Shown here: piece by piece, positions 16,129-25,330 of the stretch
How positions within the stretch are numbered: the first letter of the stretch is position 1
How the letters are laid out: each line of letters starts with the position of its first letter
From: an uncultured Bacteroides sp.
Lineage (GTDB): Bacteria > Bacteroidota > Bacteroidia > Bacteroidales > Bacteroidaceae
Direction of reading: 5' to 3'
Assembly: GCA_944322335.1 (NCBI GenBank)
Contig: CALUOU010000007.1
Span: 1 to 52,844 of the forward strand
DNA length: 52,844 bases
Translations under genes and position numbers: made by a program
The notes under the pieces: model-generated
What the model was told of the DNA's origin: nothing
Seen by the model: the letters and a program-made list of their open reading frames with translations, nothing else
Database searches by the model: none

Positions 16129-18210
16129 TCACAGCGGCAGCACCAGTACAAAACGTGCTCCACGGGTGTAGGTGCGGTCATACTTCACCTCGCCATGCAG
16201 CCGTTCGGCAATGATGCGGCAAATGTTCAGCCCCAGACCGGTGCCCTGCTTGAAATGGTCCACTTTATAGAAACGGTTGAAGATCAGGTCGATCTTGTCA
16301 GCCGGAACCCCAGGGCCGGTGTCGGCCACAGAGAAGGTGATGTGGCCTGGCACCTCGGATGTGGAGCAATGCAAATGGATTTCTCCCTGTTCCGTGTACT
16401 TTTCGGCGTTGGTCAGGAAATTGATGAGCACCTGCCGCACCCTCTTTCCGTCGGTTGTCAGCAGGAAACCATCGTCCACCTCGGAAGTGAAGATCTGCTT
16501 CACCGCATCTCCCTTCCTGTGGCGGACTGAGGCGAGGGCTGTGCGGCAGAGGTCATTGCATGAGCAGGGAGACCGGCGCATGGTGTACTTGCCGCTTTCC
16601 AGATAGGCCAGGTCGAGCACATCGTTGATCAGAGTGGTCAGCAGCTCTGAGTTCTGTTGGATCAGTTCGCCGTATTCCGTCTTTTCGTTTTCGTCCAGCT
16701 CCATGCCGGGCGTTGTCAGGAGCTGAGAGAATCCCACGATGGCATTCAGCGGCGTGCGGATCTCATGGCTCATGTTTTGGATGAACTGGGTTTTTATGTT
16801 GTCAGACTGCTCGGCCAGGTCGCGGGCAACGGCTAATGCCTGATTGCTTCTGGTCAATGCTGTGATCAGCCGACGGTGCCTGTACAGATAGACACCCAGG
16901 AAACATAGGAAAAGAAAAGAAGAGAATAATCCTAAGCTCAGCAAGTTAATGCGGTTACGGTTGATCAGCTCCCGCTCTTTTTGTTCAGCCTGTTGCTGTT
17001 CCATTTCGTTGTTCATCCTTTCCTGTTCTATGTAGGCTCGCGCTTCGGCCTGCTCCAGTTCCAGTTGTGTGTTTTTCAGGGTCAAGGCTGTGTTTTTCAA
17101 GGTAAGTTCTGTGTTTTCCAGTTCCAGGGCTTGGGCTTCCCGCTTCATGCGTTCGGCACCCAACTGCACAGAAAGCTCCGCCAGATCAGTCTCTCTCACT
17201 TGGCGTGAGACAGAATCCATGTATCTGTTCAAACGCTGTGTGTAGCTATACGCTTGTTTGTAGTCATTTTCTTTGAGGCTGATGCTGACCATCAGGGAAT
17301 AGTATGAAAATTTGTTGTTCTGTATCTTGCCGGCCTCTTTCTTGGCCAAGTCGAAATCGTTTTGCAGGATAGCCTTATAGGTATTTAAAACGATAGGCTG
17401 CTGCCTTACCACCACTCCTTTTTCTGCCATGACTGTCTGGCAGGAGTCATAGAGCTGGATGAAGTCTTCGTACCGCTTCATTTTGAACAGAATCTCGCAA
17501 ACCTGCAGGCTGATTCTCATCTTGGATTCGTAGGTTTTTCCGTAGGCAAGCGCTTTTTCTGCGTATTGCATGGCTTGCGTCAGAGAGTCAGATCCGAAAC
17601 TGACGTAATAGTCAATGATGTTGCGACAGATGGAGGCGGGATCTTGTTCAGGCAAATAGTCCAGCATGTATTCCAATGCTTTTTTGTAGTATTCTCCTCC
17701 GTTTTCCTTGTCGCCCCGTCGGTTGTAGATGTGTCCTTGTGCGCGCAGGCAGGTGAAAAAGCCATAGTGGTGGTTGTCTGCTATGGCCTGGTTTTGCAAG
17801 TGTTGGGCATAATGCAAGGCTCGTAAGGAATACCCGTTGTTCAGCAGCCAGATGATGTAATTGCTTCCGGCAAAATAGTAATATTGCAGGTATCCGTTCT
17901 CGCGTGACACTTTTTGCTGGCGTTCCACGGCTTTGCGTATCAGGACAGAGTCGATTAAGGACATGTAATAGATCACGGGAACGCCCAACGCTATGCATTG
18001 GGCTTTTTTGTCGTTCTTGCGCACGCTTTCCCGATAAAGGGTCTCTGTCAGGGGAAGGCAGGCGGAAGAGGTGCGGTGTTTGAACGCCTCCTGATAGAGA
18101 ACATACAGCTCGTCGTTAATCTTGTAAGGGTTTGTCTGAGCTTCCGCAGAAACGAGGGACATAAAGGTTATGACAAGGGCGGCTATGCGGCAAAAAGCAG
18201 TCTGTTTCAT
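16129..18210 (-). CDS. TPR sensor histidine kinase (paralogue A)
   Basis: 693 residues. A signal peptide ends near AEAQTNPYK. The periplasmic part (about 25-335) is a helical TPR-type repeat region. A heptad-rich segment at about 345-415 (LELENTELTLKNTALTLKN) looks like a coiled coil, and one membrane segment follows (NLLSLGLFSSFLFLCFLGVY). The cytoplasmic kinase has MSHEIRTPLNAIVGFSQLL with the phospho-accepting His at about 482, the N box FLTNAEKYT, the G boxes DTGPGVP and GTGLGL. No receiver domain or DNA-binding domain is fused and no response regulator lies nearby. It is 28 nt downstream of a close paralogue and probably co-transcribed. The ligand is unknown. Confidence 0.93.
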   Translation of the reverse strand: MKQTAFCRIAALVITFMSLVSAEAQTNPYKINDELYVLYQEAFKHRTSSACLPLTETLYRESVRKNDKKAQCIALGVPVIYYMSLIDSVLIRKAVERQQKVSRENGYLQYYYFAGSNYIIWLLNNGYSLRALHYAQHLQNQAIADNHHYGFFTCLRAQGHIYNRRGDKENGGEYYKKALEYMLDYLPEQDPASICRNIIDYYVSFGSDSLTQAMQYAEKALAYGKTYESKMRISLQVCEILFKMKRYEDFIQLYDSCQTVMAEKGVVVRQQPIVLNTYKAILQNDFDLAKKEAGKIQNNKFSYYSLMVSISLKENDYKQAYSYTQRLNRYMDSVSRQVRETDLAELSVQLGAERMKREAQALELENTELTLKNTALTLKNTQLELEQAEARAYIEQERMNNEMEQQQAEQKERELINRNRINLLSLGLFSSFLFLCFLGVYLYRHRRLITALTRSNQALAVARDLAEQSDNIKTQFIQNMSHEIRTPLNAIVGFSQLLTTPGMELDENEKTEYGELIQQNSELLTTLINDVLDLAYLESGKYTMRRSPCSCNDLCRTALASVRHRKGDAVKQIFTSEVDDGFLLTTDGKRVRQVLINFLTNAEKYTEQGEIHLHCSTSEVPGHITFSVADTGPGVPADKIDLIFNRFYKVDHFKQGTGLGLNICRIIAERLHGEVKYDRTYTRGARFVLVLPL

Positions 18211-18238
18211 TCTCTATCAGTTTTTCTGATCGTTCATA

Positions 18239-20344
18239 TTAAGCGTTGTGTTTCAGCGGCAAGGTAAAAACGAAGCGTGCCCCACGGGTGTAAGTCCGGT
18301 CATATTCCACCTTGCCATGCAGCCGTTCGGCTATGACGCAACAGATGTTCAGTCCCAAGCCGGTGCCTTGCTTGAAATGGTTCAGTTTATAGAAACGCTG
18401 GAAGATCAAGTCTGCCTTGTCCGGCGGAACTCCCGGACCGGTGTCGGCCACAGAGAAGGTGACGCAGCCCGGCGTTTCGCTGGTTGAGCAGTGCAAGAGG
18501 ATCTCTCCTTCCTCTGTATATTTCTCGGCATTGGTCAGGAAGTTGATGAGCACCTGTTCCACCCGTTTCTCGTCTGTAGTCAGCAGAAAATCATCGTCCA
18601 CCTCAGAGGTAAACGCTTGTTTTACTGTGTCTCCCTTGCGGTGACGCACCGAGGCCAAGGCGGTCCGGCACAGGTCATTACAACGGCAGGGTGCCAGGTG
18701 CATGGTGTACTTGCCGCTCTCCAGGCTTGCCAGGTCAAGCACGTCGTTGATGAGCGTGGTCAGCAGTTCTGAGTTGTGCAGGATCAGTTCGCCATATTCC
18801 GCTTTTTCTTTGTCGCTAAACGTCATGCCAGGCGCTGCCAGGAGCTGTGAGAATCCCACGATCGCGTTCAGGGGAGTGCGGATTTCGTGGCTCATGTTCT
18901 GGATAAACTGTGTCTTCATGTTATCCGACTGTTCGGCCAGGTCGCGGGCGACGGCCAGTGCTTGGTTGCTTTGGGTCAGTTCGTTCACCAGCTTGCGGTG
19001 TCTGTAGCTGTTATAGCCCAGCAGGCAGAAGAGCAGCGACAGGAATGCCAGTGCCACACTCAGCAGGATGATGCGGTTTTTCGACAGGGTCTGCAAGGCT
19101 TTTTGTCGCTCCACTTCTCCGTTCAGTTTTTCCAGTTCGAGGTCGCGGTTTTGCAAGATCAGCTTGCTGTTTTCCGCATTGCTCTGTTCGATATAGGCTT
19201 GCGCTTTCGCCCGTTCCAGTTCCAGCTGTGTGTTTTTCAAGGTGAGTGTCGTGTTTTCCAGTTCCAGCGACTTGGCCTCCCGCTTCATGCGTTCGTTGCC
19301 TAACTGGACAGTCAGCTCCGCCAAGTCGGATGACTGGATCTGGGCTGCCACGGAATCTTTGAAATGCATCAGCCGACTGGTGTATTGATATGCCTGTTTG
19401 TAGTCGCCGTTCCTTATGGCCACGGTTCGCAAAAGCGAATAACGTTCATACGGATTCCTGATTTTGTCAATATGGGAAAGAGCCTGTTCCGTGTCGCCCT
19501 GCACGATGTCTTTGTAAACCTCCAGCCTGGTGCATAGCCGTTTCTGCACCACCCCCCGTTTGTCCATGGCCTTCTGGCAGGAATCAAACAGAGCCACAAA
19601 CTCTTGGCTACGCCCCATCTCAAAGAAAATCTGGCTTTTTCTTAGGGTGGCCAGCATCTGGATCTCATAGGTCTTGGCCAGTTCTATTCCTTTTTCCACA
19701 TAGTTTAAGGCCAGTTGCAGCGAGTCTTCGTCCAAATGCCTGTAATAGTCGGCGATGTTGCAATAAAGGGGAGCCGGATCTTGCTCTGGCAAGTATTCCA
19801 GTTGGAAATTCAAAGCCATCTTATAGAAACGCACACCCATTGCCCTGTTCTCCCGCATGGTGTAGATGTGTCCTTGCATTCGCAGGCAGGAGAAGAGTCC
19901 GTAATCGTTGCGGTCCTTTCGAGCCTCTTGTTTCATTTTCTCGGCCATCTGCAAGGCGGCCAGGGAGTGTCCGTTGTTGAGCAGCCAGATGATCAGGTTG
20001 TTATAGCCGTGATAGTAATACTGCAGGTAGCCGTTGGCGCGCGAAACCTCTTGCAAGCGGTGTACGGCTTGGAAGAAAGCTGCCGAATCGTTGTTGTTCA
20101 TATAGCAGTGCATCGGAATGGTCAAAGCCAGACATGCGGCCTTTTTGTCGTCTTTGGCAACGGCTTGCCGGTACAGGGTGTCGGCAATGACCATACCCTG
20201 CCGGTTTGTCCGTTCCTTGAACGCGCGTTCGTATATCTTGTAAAGCTCATCGTCAATCTTATACGGATTGGTCTGTGCCGCTGCCGTGGCTGACATCAAA
20301 ACAAGAAAGAACAACCATACACTATGCTGCAAACATTTCCTCAT
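18239..20344 (-). CDS. TPR sensor histidine kinase (paralogue B)
   Basis: 701 residues with the same plan as its downstream neighbour: signal peptide (ends AAAQTNPYK), periplasmic TPR repeats, a coiled coil (LELENTTLTLKNTQLELERA), one membrane segment, HisKA and HATPase domains. The phospho-accepting His in MSHEIRTPLNAIVGFSQLL is at about 486. Over the last 212 shared residues from that His, only 36 positions differ from the paralogue (83 percent identity), while the periplasmic halves have drifted much more. This is a tandem duplication with kinase output conserved and sensing diverging. The coiled coil here is longer by an extra NRDLELEKLNGEVERQ stretch. No receiver partner is adjacent. Confidence 0.93.
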   Translation of the reverse strand: MRKCLQHSVWLFFLVLMSATAAAQTNPYKIDDELYKIYERAFKERTNRQGMVIADTLYRQAVAKDDKKAACLALTIPMHCYMNNNDSAAFFQAVHRLQEVSRANGYLQYYYHGYNNLIIWLLNNGHSLAALQMAEKMKQEARKDRNDYGLFSCLRMQGHIYTMRENRAMGVRFYKMALNFQLEYLPEQDPAPLYCNIADYYRHLDEDSLQLALNYVEKGIELAKTYEIQMLATLRKSQIFFEMGRSQEFVALFDSCQKAMDKRGVVQKRLCTRLEVYKDIVQGDTEQALSHIDKIRNPYERYSLLRTVAIRNGDYKQAYQYTSRLMHFKDSVAAQIQSSDLAELTVQLGNERMKREAKSLELENTTLTLKNTQLELERAKAQAYIEQSNAENSKLILQNRDLELEKLNGEVERQKALQTLSKNRIILLSVALAFLSLLFCLLGYNSYRHRKLVNELTQSNQALAVARDLAEQSDNMKTQFIQNMSHEIRTPLNAIVGFSQLLAAPGMTFSDKEKAEYGELILHNSELLTTLINDVLDLASLESGKYTMHLAPCRCNDLCRTALASVRHRKGDTVKQAFTSEVDDDFLLTTDEKRVEQVLINFLTNAEKYTEEGEILLHCSTSETPGCVTFSVADTGPGVPPDKADLIFQRFYKLNHFKQGTGLGLNICCVIAERLHGKVEYDRTYTRGARFVFTLPLKHNA

Positions 20345-20438
20345 GAACAGTTAGGGGATTAAGGAATTGCTTGTCTGCAAACACCATGATTTACAGGCAA
20401 GTGGAAATTCGGCCGGAATCAGAATAAGCCCTCGGCCA

Positions 20439-20903
20439 TTATAAAAAGTAATATAGGAACACTGCCACCCCTTCAAGGGCTTTTTTCTTGGATCCTTCTA
20501 TTTCAATGGCAAACTTCACTTCTGCCTTTGCCACTCCGCGAAGATTGGACAACGACTGGAGGGAGGCTGAGAGGCGGATGCGCTGTCCTGACAACACGGC
20601 CTGTCCGAAGCGCATTTTCTCCATGCCGTAATTGATCATCATCTTCAGGTTGTTCACCTCGATGATCTGATTCCACAGATGGGGCAGTATGGATAGCGTC
20701 AGGTAGCCATGGGCAATGGTGCTGTGGAAAGGGCTTTCCGCCTTGGCGCGCTCCACATCCACGTGGATCCACTGGTGGTCTGAAGTGGCGTCGGCAAACA
20801 GGTTGATGCGGTCTTGTGAGATTTCCATGTATTCGGAAACTCCGATCTGCTGACCGACTAACTTCTCAAACTCCTCATACGAATTGACAATCACTTTTTC
20901 CAT
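20439..20903 (-). CDS. MaoC-like (R)-specific enoyl-CoA hydratase
   Basis: 154 residues, a single hot-dog fold of the MaoC family. The hydratase motif FADATSDHQWIHVD places the catalytic Asp at 42 and His at 47, followed by FHSTIAHGYLTLSILP, which is highly characteristic. Such enzymes add water to trans-2-enoyl-CoA to give the R-3-hydroxyacyl-CoA. It lies upstream of the two histidine kinases on the same strand, but 94 nt separate them, so co-transcription is uncertain. The natural substrate cannot be read from sequence. It is cytoplasmic. Confidence 0.92.
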   Translation of the reverse strand: MEKVIVNSYEEFEKLVGQQIGVSEYMEISQDRINLFADATSDHQWIHVDVERAKAESPFHSTIAHGYLTLSILPHLWNQIIEVNNLKMMINYGMEKMRFGQAVLSGQRIRLSASLQSLSNLRGVAKAEVKFAIEIEGSKKKALEGVAVFLYYFL

Positions 20904-21016
20904 ATAATTTATCAGTTTTTTAATGAATATGCATTAGAGACGGACAAATATCGGAGTTTTTCGGGGAAAAGACAAAAAATAAGTCCATGAACTGCATCTA
21001 ATTCTTGATGTTTTTA

Positions 21017-21024
21017 TATATTTG
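21017..21024 (+). promoter_or_regulatory. Candidate -7 box for PAS histidine kinase
   Basis: TATATTTG is an exact TAnnTTTG match 68 nt before the ATG at 21092. It lies inside the longer possible reading frame, which argues against starts at 21005. No good -33 element. Confidence 0.5.
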
Positions 21025-21091
21025 CGGAGAGATTGTTATGAAATCTATTCTATTTCTGGTGTATAATCTATCAACAATCATAAAAAACTGC

Positions 21092-22954
21092 ATGGAAGAA
21101 CTCAAGCATGAATTATTAGTCGAGCTACTTGCCGCAGCCAACGTCGGATGGTGGAAGGCTGAAGTTGAAAAGAAGCGGTATGTCTGCTCCAAGCTGATTG
21201 TCGACCTGTTGGGGCTGCCTCAGCCGGAAATCAGTTTTGAAGACTTCAACAGATACATCGCAGACGAAACCAGACCTCCTACGGAATTCCAGCCTTTTGA
21301 AAAACTCTATCCGCAACGCGAAGGGGTTTACCTGCTTCGCACCCCGCACGGCCATGTGTGGACACGCAGTAAGATCTGCATGGAAAAGACAGACGAAAAT
21401 GGAGCCGTCCTGCTCTACGGACTGGTGGAGATCATCGAGTCGCCCGAATCCGTTTCTGCCCGTCAGGCTCTGAAGGAAAGCGAGCGCATTCTCCACAACA
21501 TCTATAAGAACCTGCCTGTAGGCATTGAACTGTATGACAAGAACGGGATCCTGATAGACTTGAATGACAAAGAAATGGAGCTGTTCCATCTTAAAAGCAA
21601 GGATGCGCTGATGGGCATTAACCTTTTTGAGAATCCCATCTTTCCTCCACACATGAGGGAGAAGATCCGGAAACATGAAGATGCCGACTTCGCTTTCCGG
21701 TATGACTTTGCCAAGATAGGCGCTTACTATCAGACCGAGAAACGGGAGGGAAGCATCGATCTTGTGACGAAGGTGACGACCCTCTATGATGAGCATCACA
21801 ATCCCATTAATTTTCTGCTGATCCATGCTGACCACACCGAGGAAATCGTGGCCAACAATCGGGTGCAGGAGTTTGAAAACCTGTTTGAGCTGGTGGGGGA
21901 TTATGCCAAAGTGGGTTATGCTTACTATAATTTATACACCAGAAACGGCTATGCTTCCAAGAGCTGGTACCACAATGTGGGTGAAAATGAAAGTCTGCCC
22001 GTGCAGGATATTGCCGGCATCTATCAGCACATTCATCCCGAAGACCGGGAAAAAATCATCGGATTTCTGCGGAACGCGCAGCGGGGCTTGAAACACAAGT
22101 TCAATCGGGAAGTGCGGATTCTGCGCGGAGACGGCTCGTGTACGTGGACACATGTCAATCTGTTTGTCCGGAAATACGCGCCGGAGGAGGGCATGATCGA
22201 AATTGTCAGCATCAACTATGACATTACCACATTGAAATGCACCGAAGAGAAACTGACCAAAGCGCTGGATAAGGTGGAGGAAGTGGACCGCATGAAGTCG
22301 GCCTTTATTGACAGCATGAGCCATGAGATCCGCACGCCGCTGAATGCCATCGTCGGCTTTTCCAGCCTGTTGCCTTCCGTTGAGAACAAGGCCGATCAGG
22401 AAGAGTTCATCAAGCTCATCAAGCATAATACGGACTTGCTGCTGAAACTGGTTAACGACGTGCTGGACGTGGCGCGCATGGAGTCGGGGGGCTTTGATCT
22501 GAAAGTGGCTTGGTTTGACCCGGCAGAGCTGATGCAGGAGTGTGTGGAGGATGAAAAACAGAACATCCCCCCGCAGGTTGTCCTGACAGCAGCCGGTTTC
22601 CCGCAGGGCTGTATGGTGGAAGCGGATCGGACACGCATCAAGCAGGTGGTGAGCAACCTGTTGTCTAACGCCTTGAAAAACACTCGAAAAGGAGAGGTGG
22701 AAATTACTGGAAGAGTGGACGAAGAAGGCATTGAAATCCGAGTGAGCGATACCGGACAAGGCATCCCGGCCGACATGCTGGAGCGCATTTTCAAACGCTT
22801 TGAGAAGGTGGACTCTTTCCAGCAGGGAGTAGGACTGGGACTGCCCATCAGTCGGGCTATTCTTCAGAAGATGGGCGGAAAAATCAAGGTGGAGTCCACT
22901 GTGGGCATAGGAAGCACCTTCATTATCCAAATACCTTGCAAAACCCATTCCTAA
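21092..22954 (+). CDS. PAS-domain sensor histidine kinase, cytoplasmic
   Basis: 620 residues from the ATG at 21092 (MEELKHELLVELL). In-frame ATGs at 21005 and 21038 exist, but the promoter-like box at 21017 and the start of the first PAS-like domain (NVGWWKAEVEKKRYVC) favour the later one. Three PAS-type segments follow: about 10-115, 130-260 (RILHNIYKNLPVGIELYDKNG) and 275-400 (FENLFELVGDYAKVGYAY, with a PAC-like WTHVNLF block). The kinase has MSHEIRTPLNAIVGFSSLL with the phospho-accepting His at 411, DTGQGIP and GVGLGLPIS. No membrane segment or signal peptide is seen, so it senses something inside the cell. The SDR gene follows after 15 nt. Confidence 0.92.
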   Translation: MEELKHELLVELLAAANVGWWKAEVEKKRYVCSKLIVDLLGLPQPEISFEDFNRYIADETRPPTEFQPFEKLYPQREGVYLLRTPHGHVWTRSKICMEKTDENGAVLLYGLVEIIESPESVSARQALKESERILHNIYKNLPVGIELYDKNGILIDLNDKEMELFHLKSKDALMGINLFENPIFPPHMREKIRKHEDADFAFRYDFAKIGAYYQTEKREGSIDLVTKVTTLYDEHHNPINFLLIHADHTEEIVANNRVQEFENLFELVGDYAKVGYAYYNLYTRNGYASKSWYHNVGENESLPVQDIAGIYQHIHPEDREKIIGFLRNAQRGLKHKFNREVRILRGDGSCTWTHVNLFVRKYAPEEGMIEIVSINYDITTLKCTEEKLTKALDKVEEVDRMKSAFIDSMSHEIRTPLNAIVGFSSLLPSVENKADQEEFIKLIKHNTDLLLKLVNDVLDVARMESGGFDLKVAWFDPAELMQECVEDEKQNIPPQVVLTAAGFPQGCMVEADRTRIKQVVSNLLSNALKNTRKGEVEITGRVDEEGIEIRVSDTGQGIPADMLERIFKRFEKVDSFQQGVGLGLPISRAILQKMGGKIKVESTVGIGSTFIIQIPCKTHS

Positions 22955-22969
22955 ATTAAGATTGGCAAA

Positions 22970-23701
22970 ATGAACGTAGCTATTGTCACTGGTGCCACTT
23001 CTGGCATCGGAAAAGAAATAACCCTTCAGCTGCTGGAGGCTGGCTGGAAGGTAGGCGTGACCGGACGGAATGAAAAGGCTTTGTCTGAATTGAAGTCAAA
23101 GGCACCTGCACAAGTTTATGCGGCCTCTATCGACATCGAAAAGCCGGCAGCCCGCGAGGAATTGCTTGGGCTGATTCGCCAAATGGATGGATTTGACATG
23201 TTTGTCCATTGTGCCGGCATCGGATTCTATGAAGAGAATCTGGATTTCAAGTTAGAAGAGCATACGGCCATGACCAATGCCGTAGGATTTGTGCGCATGG
23301 TGGGCACGGCTTATCAATTTGCGGAGGCTCATCCCGAAACGTTCCGTCAGATCGTTGTCATCAGCTCCATAGCGGGAACCAAAGGACTGGGCATGGCACC
23401 GTCTTATTCGGCAACCAAACGTTTTCAGAACATGTATGTCGAGGCGTTGGAACAACGGGCGCGTATCCGAGGAGTGGAAGTGGGCTTCACCGACGCGCGT
23501 CCGGGCTTTGTGGATACGCCCTTGCTGAAAGGATCCCGCTTCCCCATGCTGATGAATCCCCAAGCGGTGGCACGCAGCATCCTCAACGCTGCCCGGAAAA
23601 GGAGACGGACGGTCACCATCGATTGGCGTTACCGCATGCTTGTCGCCTTGTGGCGGCTGATTCCGTCCGCTCTGTGGGTTCGGATGAAGATCCGGAAGTG
23701 A
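22970..23701 (+). CDS. Short-chain dehydrogenase/reductase
   Basis: 243 residues, a classical SDR. The cofactor motif TGATSGIG is at 7-14, the NNAG-equivalent is HCAGIG (altered), the catalytic Ser is in VVISSIAG, and Tyr146 and Lys150 are in YSATK. The motif TDARPGFVDTPLL after the active site is typical. The preference for NADP is suggested by TGRNEKAL after the second strand. The C-terminus has a basic, hydrophobic extension (RYRMLVALWRLIPSALW) that may touch the membrane. It is in a probable operon with the PAS kinase upstream. The substrate is unknown. Confidence 0.93.
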   Translation: MNVAIVTGATSGIGKEITLQLLEAGWKVGVTGRNEKALSELKSKAPAQVYAASIDIEKPAAREELLGLIRQMDGFDMFVHCAGIGFYEENLDFKLEEHTAMTNAVGFVRMVGTAYQFAEAHPETFRQIVVISSIAGTKGLGMAPSYSATKRFQNMYVEALEQRARIRGVEVGFTDARPGFVDTPLLKGSRFPMLMNPQAVARSILNAARKRRRTVTIDWRYRMLVALWRLIPSALWVRMKIRK

Positions 23702-23740
23702 CGGTTAATGATGAATGTGAATAAACTGATAAACTAATTT

Positions 23741-24730
23741 ATGCAAATGAAAAAAAGAGAAACCTTACATTATCTGCTGATTGCCGGCATTGCCTTGTGC
23801 GTCGGAATGACATTGCCTTTTCTGACGGGCAGCTGTTTGTTGGACACTGAGAAAACTTCGGCGAAGGCGGAAGTGCCTTCGTGTGTGGCTCCGCCTCCCA
23901 TCCCCGATCAAATCGGATTTGCCGGACAAATCATAGACCTGAAGCGGTATGACCATCGGGAACGTATGGACCGCGAGCTGATGACTTTCACTTTCATGCA
24001 CTCCACCACCATGCTGTCCATCAAACGGGCCAACCGTTATTTCCCCATCATAGAATCCATTCTGAAAGAACAAGGCGTGCCCGATGACTTCAAGTATCTG
24101 GCCGTCATTGAGAGCAGTCTCAACACCTTGGCCAAGAGTCCGGCTGGAGCGGCGGGACTTTGGCAGTTCATGCAAGGCACGGGGCGGGAATTTGGGCTGG
24201 AGGTCAATGCCAACATCGACGAGCGCTATCATGTGGAAAAAGAGACGGTGGCTGCCTGCAAATATCTGAAACAGGCTTATGAGAAATATGGCAATTGGCT
24301 GTGTGTGGCCGCTTCGTACAATGCCGGGCAGGGCCGCATCTCTTCTGAAATGAAAAAGCAGCAGGCAACGCAGGCTGCAGACTTGTGGCTGGTGGAAGAG
24401 ACTTCCCGCTACATGTTCCGCCTGCTCGCTGCCAAGGCGGTCTTGAGCCAGCCTCAGCGATACGGTTTCCTGCTGAAGCGTGAACAGCTTTATCCCCCCA
24501 TTCCGTATAAGGAGCTGACTGTCACTGCCGGCATTGAAGATCTGGCTGACTTTGCCCGCGAGCAGGGGATAAGCTTTGCGCAGCTGAAGGACGCCAATCC
24601 CTGGCTGAGAGGCTATTCGCTGCAAAACAGGAGCGGGCGCACTTATGTGCTGAAGATTCCTACTCAGGAAGGCATGCATTACGATCCTGAAAAGACGGTG
24701 CCTTACAATCGTAAGTGGGTGATCGACTGA
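23741..24730 (+). CDS. Lytic transglycosylase, SLT family (MltD-like)
   Basis: 329 residues. The N-terminus is a signal with a possible lipobox (LTGSC), so membrane-attached in the periplasm. The SLT domain (about 95-235) has the catalytic glutamate in AVIESSLN, then SPAGAAGLWQFMQGTGREFGL and AASYNAGQGRI, the three family signatures. A C-terminal segment (ELTVTAGIEDLADFAREQG...YVLKIP) resembles a diverged LysM wall-binding module. The enzyme cuts peptidoglycan between MurNAc and GlcNAc. It starts either at 23741 or at the second ATG (23747); the second gives the neater signal. The neighbouring GtrA gene converges on it. Confidence 0.92.
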   Translation: MQMKKRETLHYLLIAGIALCVGMTLPFLTGSCLLDTEKTSAKAEVPSCVAPPPIPDQIGFAGQIIDLKRYDHRERMDRELMTFTFMHSTTMLSIKRANRYFPIIESILKEQGVPDDFKYLAVIESSLNTLAKSPAGAAGLWQFMQGTGREFGLEVNANIDERYHVEKETVAACKYLKQAYEKYGNWLCVAASYNAGQGRISSEMKKQQATQAADLWLVEETSRYMFRLLAAKAVLSQPQRYGFLLKREQLYPPIPYKELTVTAGIEDLADFAREQGISFAQLKDANPWLRGYSLQNRSGRTYVLKIPTQEGMHYDPEKTVPYNRKWVID

Positions 24731-24827
24731 GCCGCCCCGCATCGGCTGTTTCAGCGCATTGGCAAAAGCCGCGCCTTGCATACAGACTGCCGGACCGTTC
24801 ATTGCGCCGCGCGTCCTTCGTCCCTTC

Positions 24828-25217
24828 TTATTCAGCTTTCTTTCCTTTAAACACCAGTCGGACAAGCAGGAAATTGACGGGAATGGCGATGGCAAACACG
24901 GGAAAGGGAGCCAACGGACGTGACAAGCCCAGCCAAAGAAAGAGGTTCAGCAGGCCGATGTGCAGCAAATAGTTCACCAAATGCGCTCCGCCGAAACCGA
25001 AGGCTTTCCGCCAGGACGGTTTCCGGCGGAACGTGAAATAGGCGGTCAGGTAGAAATTGGCGATGAAACTTCCTGCATATCCTAATGTATAGGCTATGTT
25101 GACATTGATGAACAGCTGCAAAACGATGTACAGTCCATAGTGCAAGGCCGTGGCCAGGCCGCCAACCAAGGCAAAGCGCATAAATTCAGGCCATTTTCCG
25201 GGCAAAGTTATCTTCAT
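24828..25217 (-). CDS. GtrA-family membrane protein
   Basis: 129 residues with four predicted membrane helices (FALVGGLATALHYGLYIV, AYTLGYAGSFIANFYL, NYLLHIGLLNLFLWLG, FAIAIPVNFLLVRLVF). FALVGGLATALHY, NFYLTAYFTFR and PVNFLLVRLVFKGKK are the family signature regions. GtrA proteins take part in moving undecaprenyl-linked sugars across the inner membrane or in cell-surface polysaccharide work. It is divergent from a GT39-type glycosyltransferase, which needs lipid-linked sugar donors, so a joint role in decorating lipid A or another glycan is plausible (inference). Confidence 0.92.
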   Translation of the reverse strand: MKITLPGKWPEFMRFALVGGLATALHYGLYIVLQLFINVNIAYTLGYAGSFIANFYLTAYFTFRRKPSWRKAFGFGGAHLVNYLLHIGLLNLFLWLGLSRPLAPFPVFAIAIPVNFLLVRLVFKGKKAE

Positions 25218-25297
25218 CTTGTTTCTGATTTCATAAGTTTATCGGAGGAAACTCACGATTGAGCCGCCAAAGTTAGGCATTGTTGCAGAATAATTCG

Positions 25298-25305
25298 TAC
25301 TTTTG
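25298..25305 (+). promoter_or_regulatory. Candidate -7 box for GT39-type gene
   Basis: TACTTTTG fits TAnnTTTG and lies 26 nt before the ATG. No clear -33 element. Confidence 0.5.
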
Positions 25306-25330
25306 CGCCCGGAAAACGATTTAAATTTGA

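Noticed and set aside
20345-20438. Small hairpin between the MaoC gene and the histidine kinases as a terminator
   Set aside because: The stem CTTGTCTG/CAGGCAAG is short, with a G-T pair, and stable only on the strand opposite to both genes.
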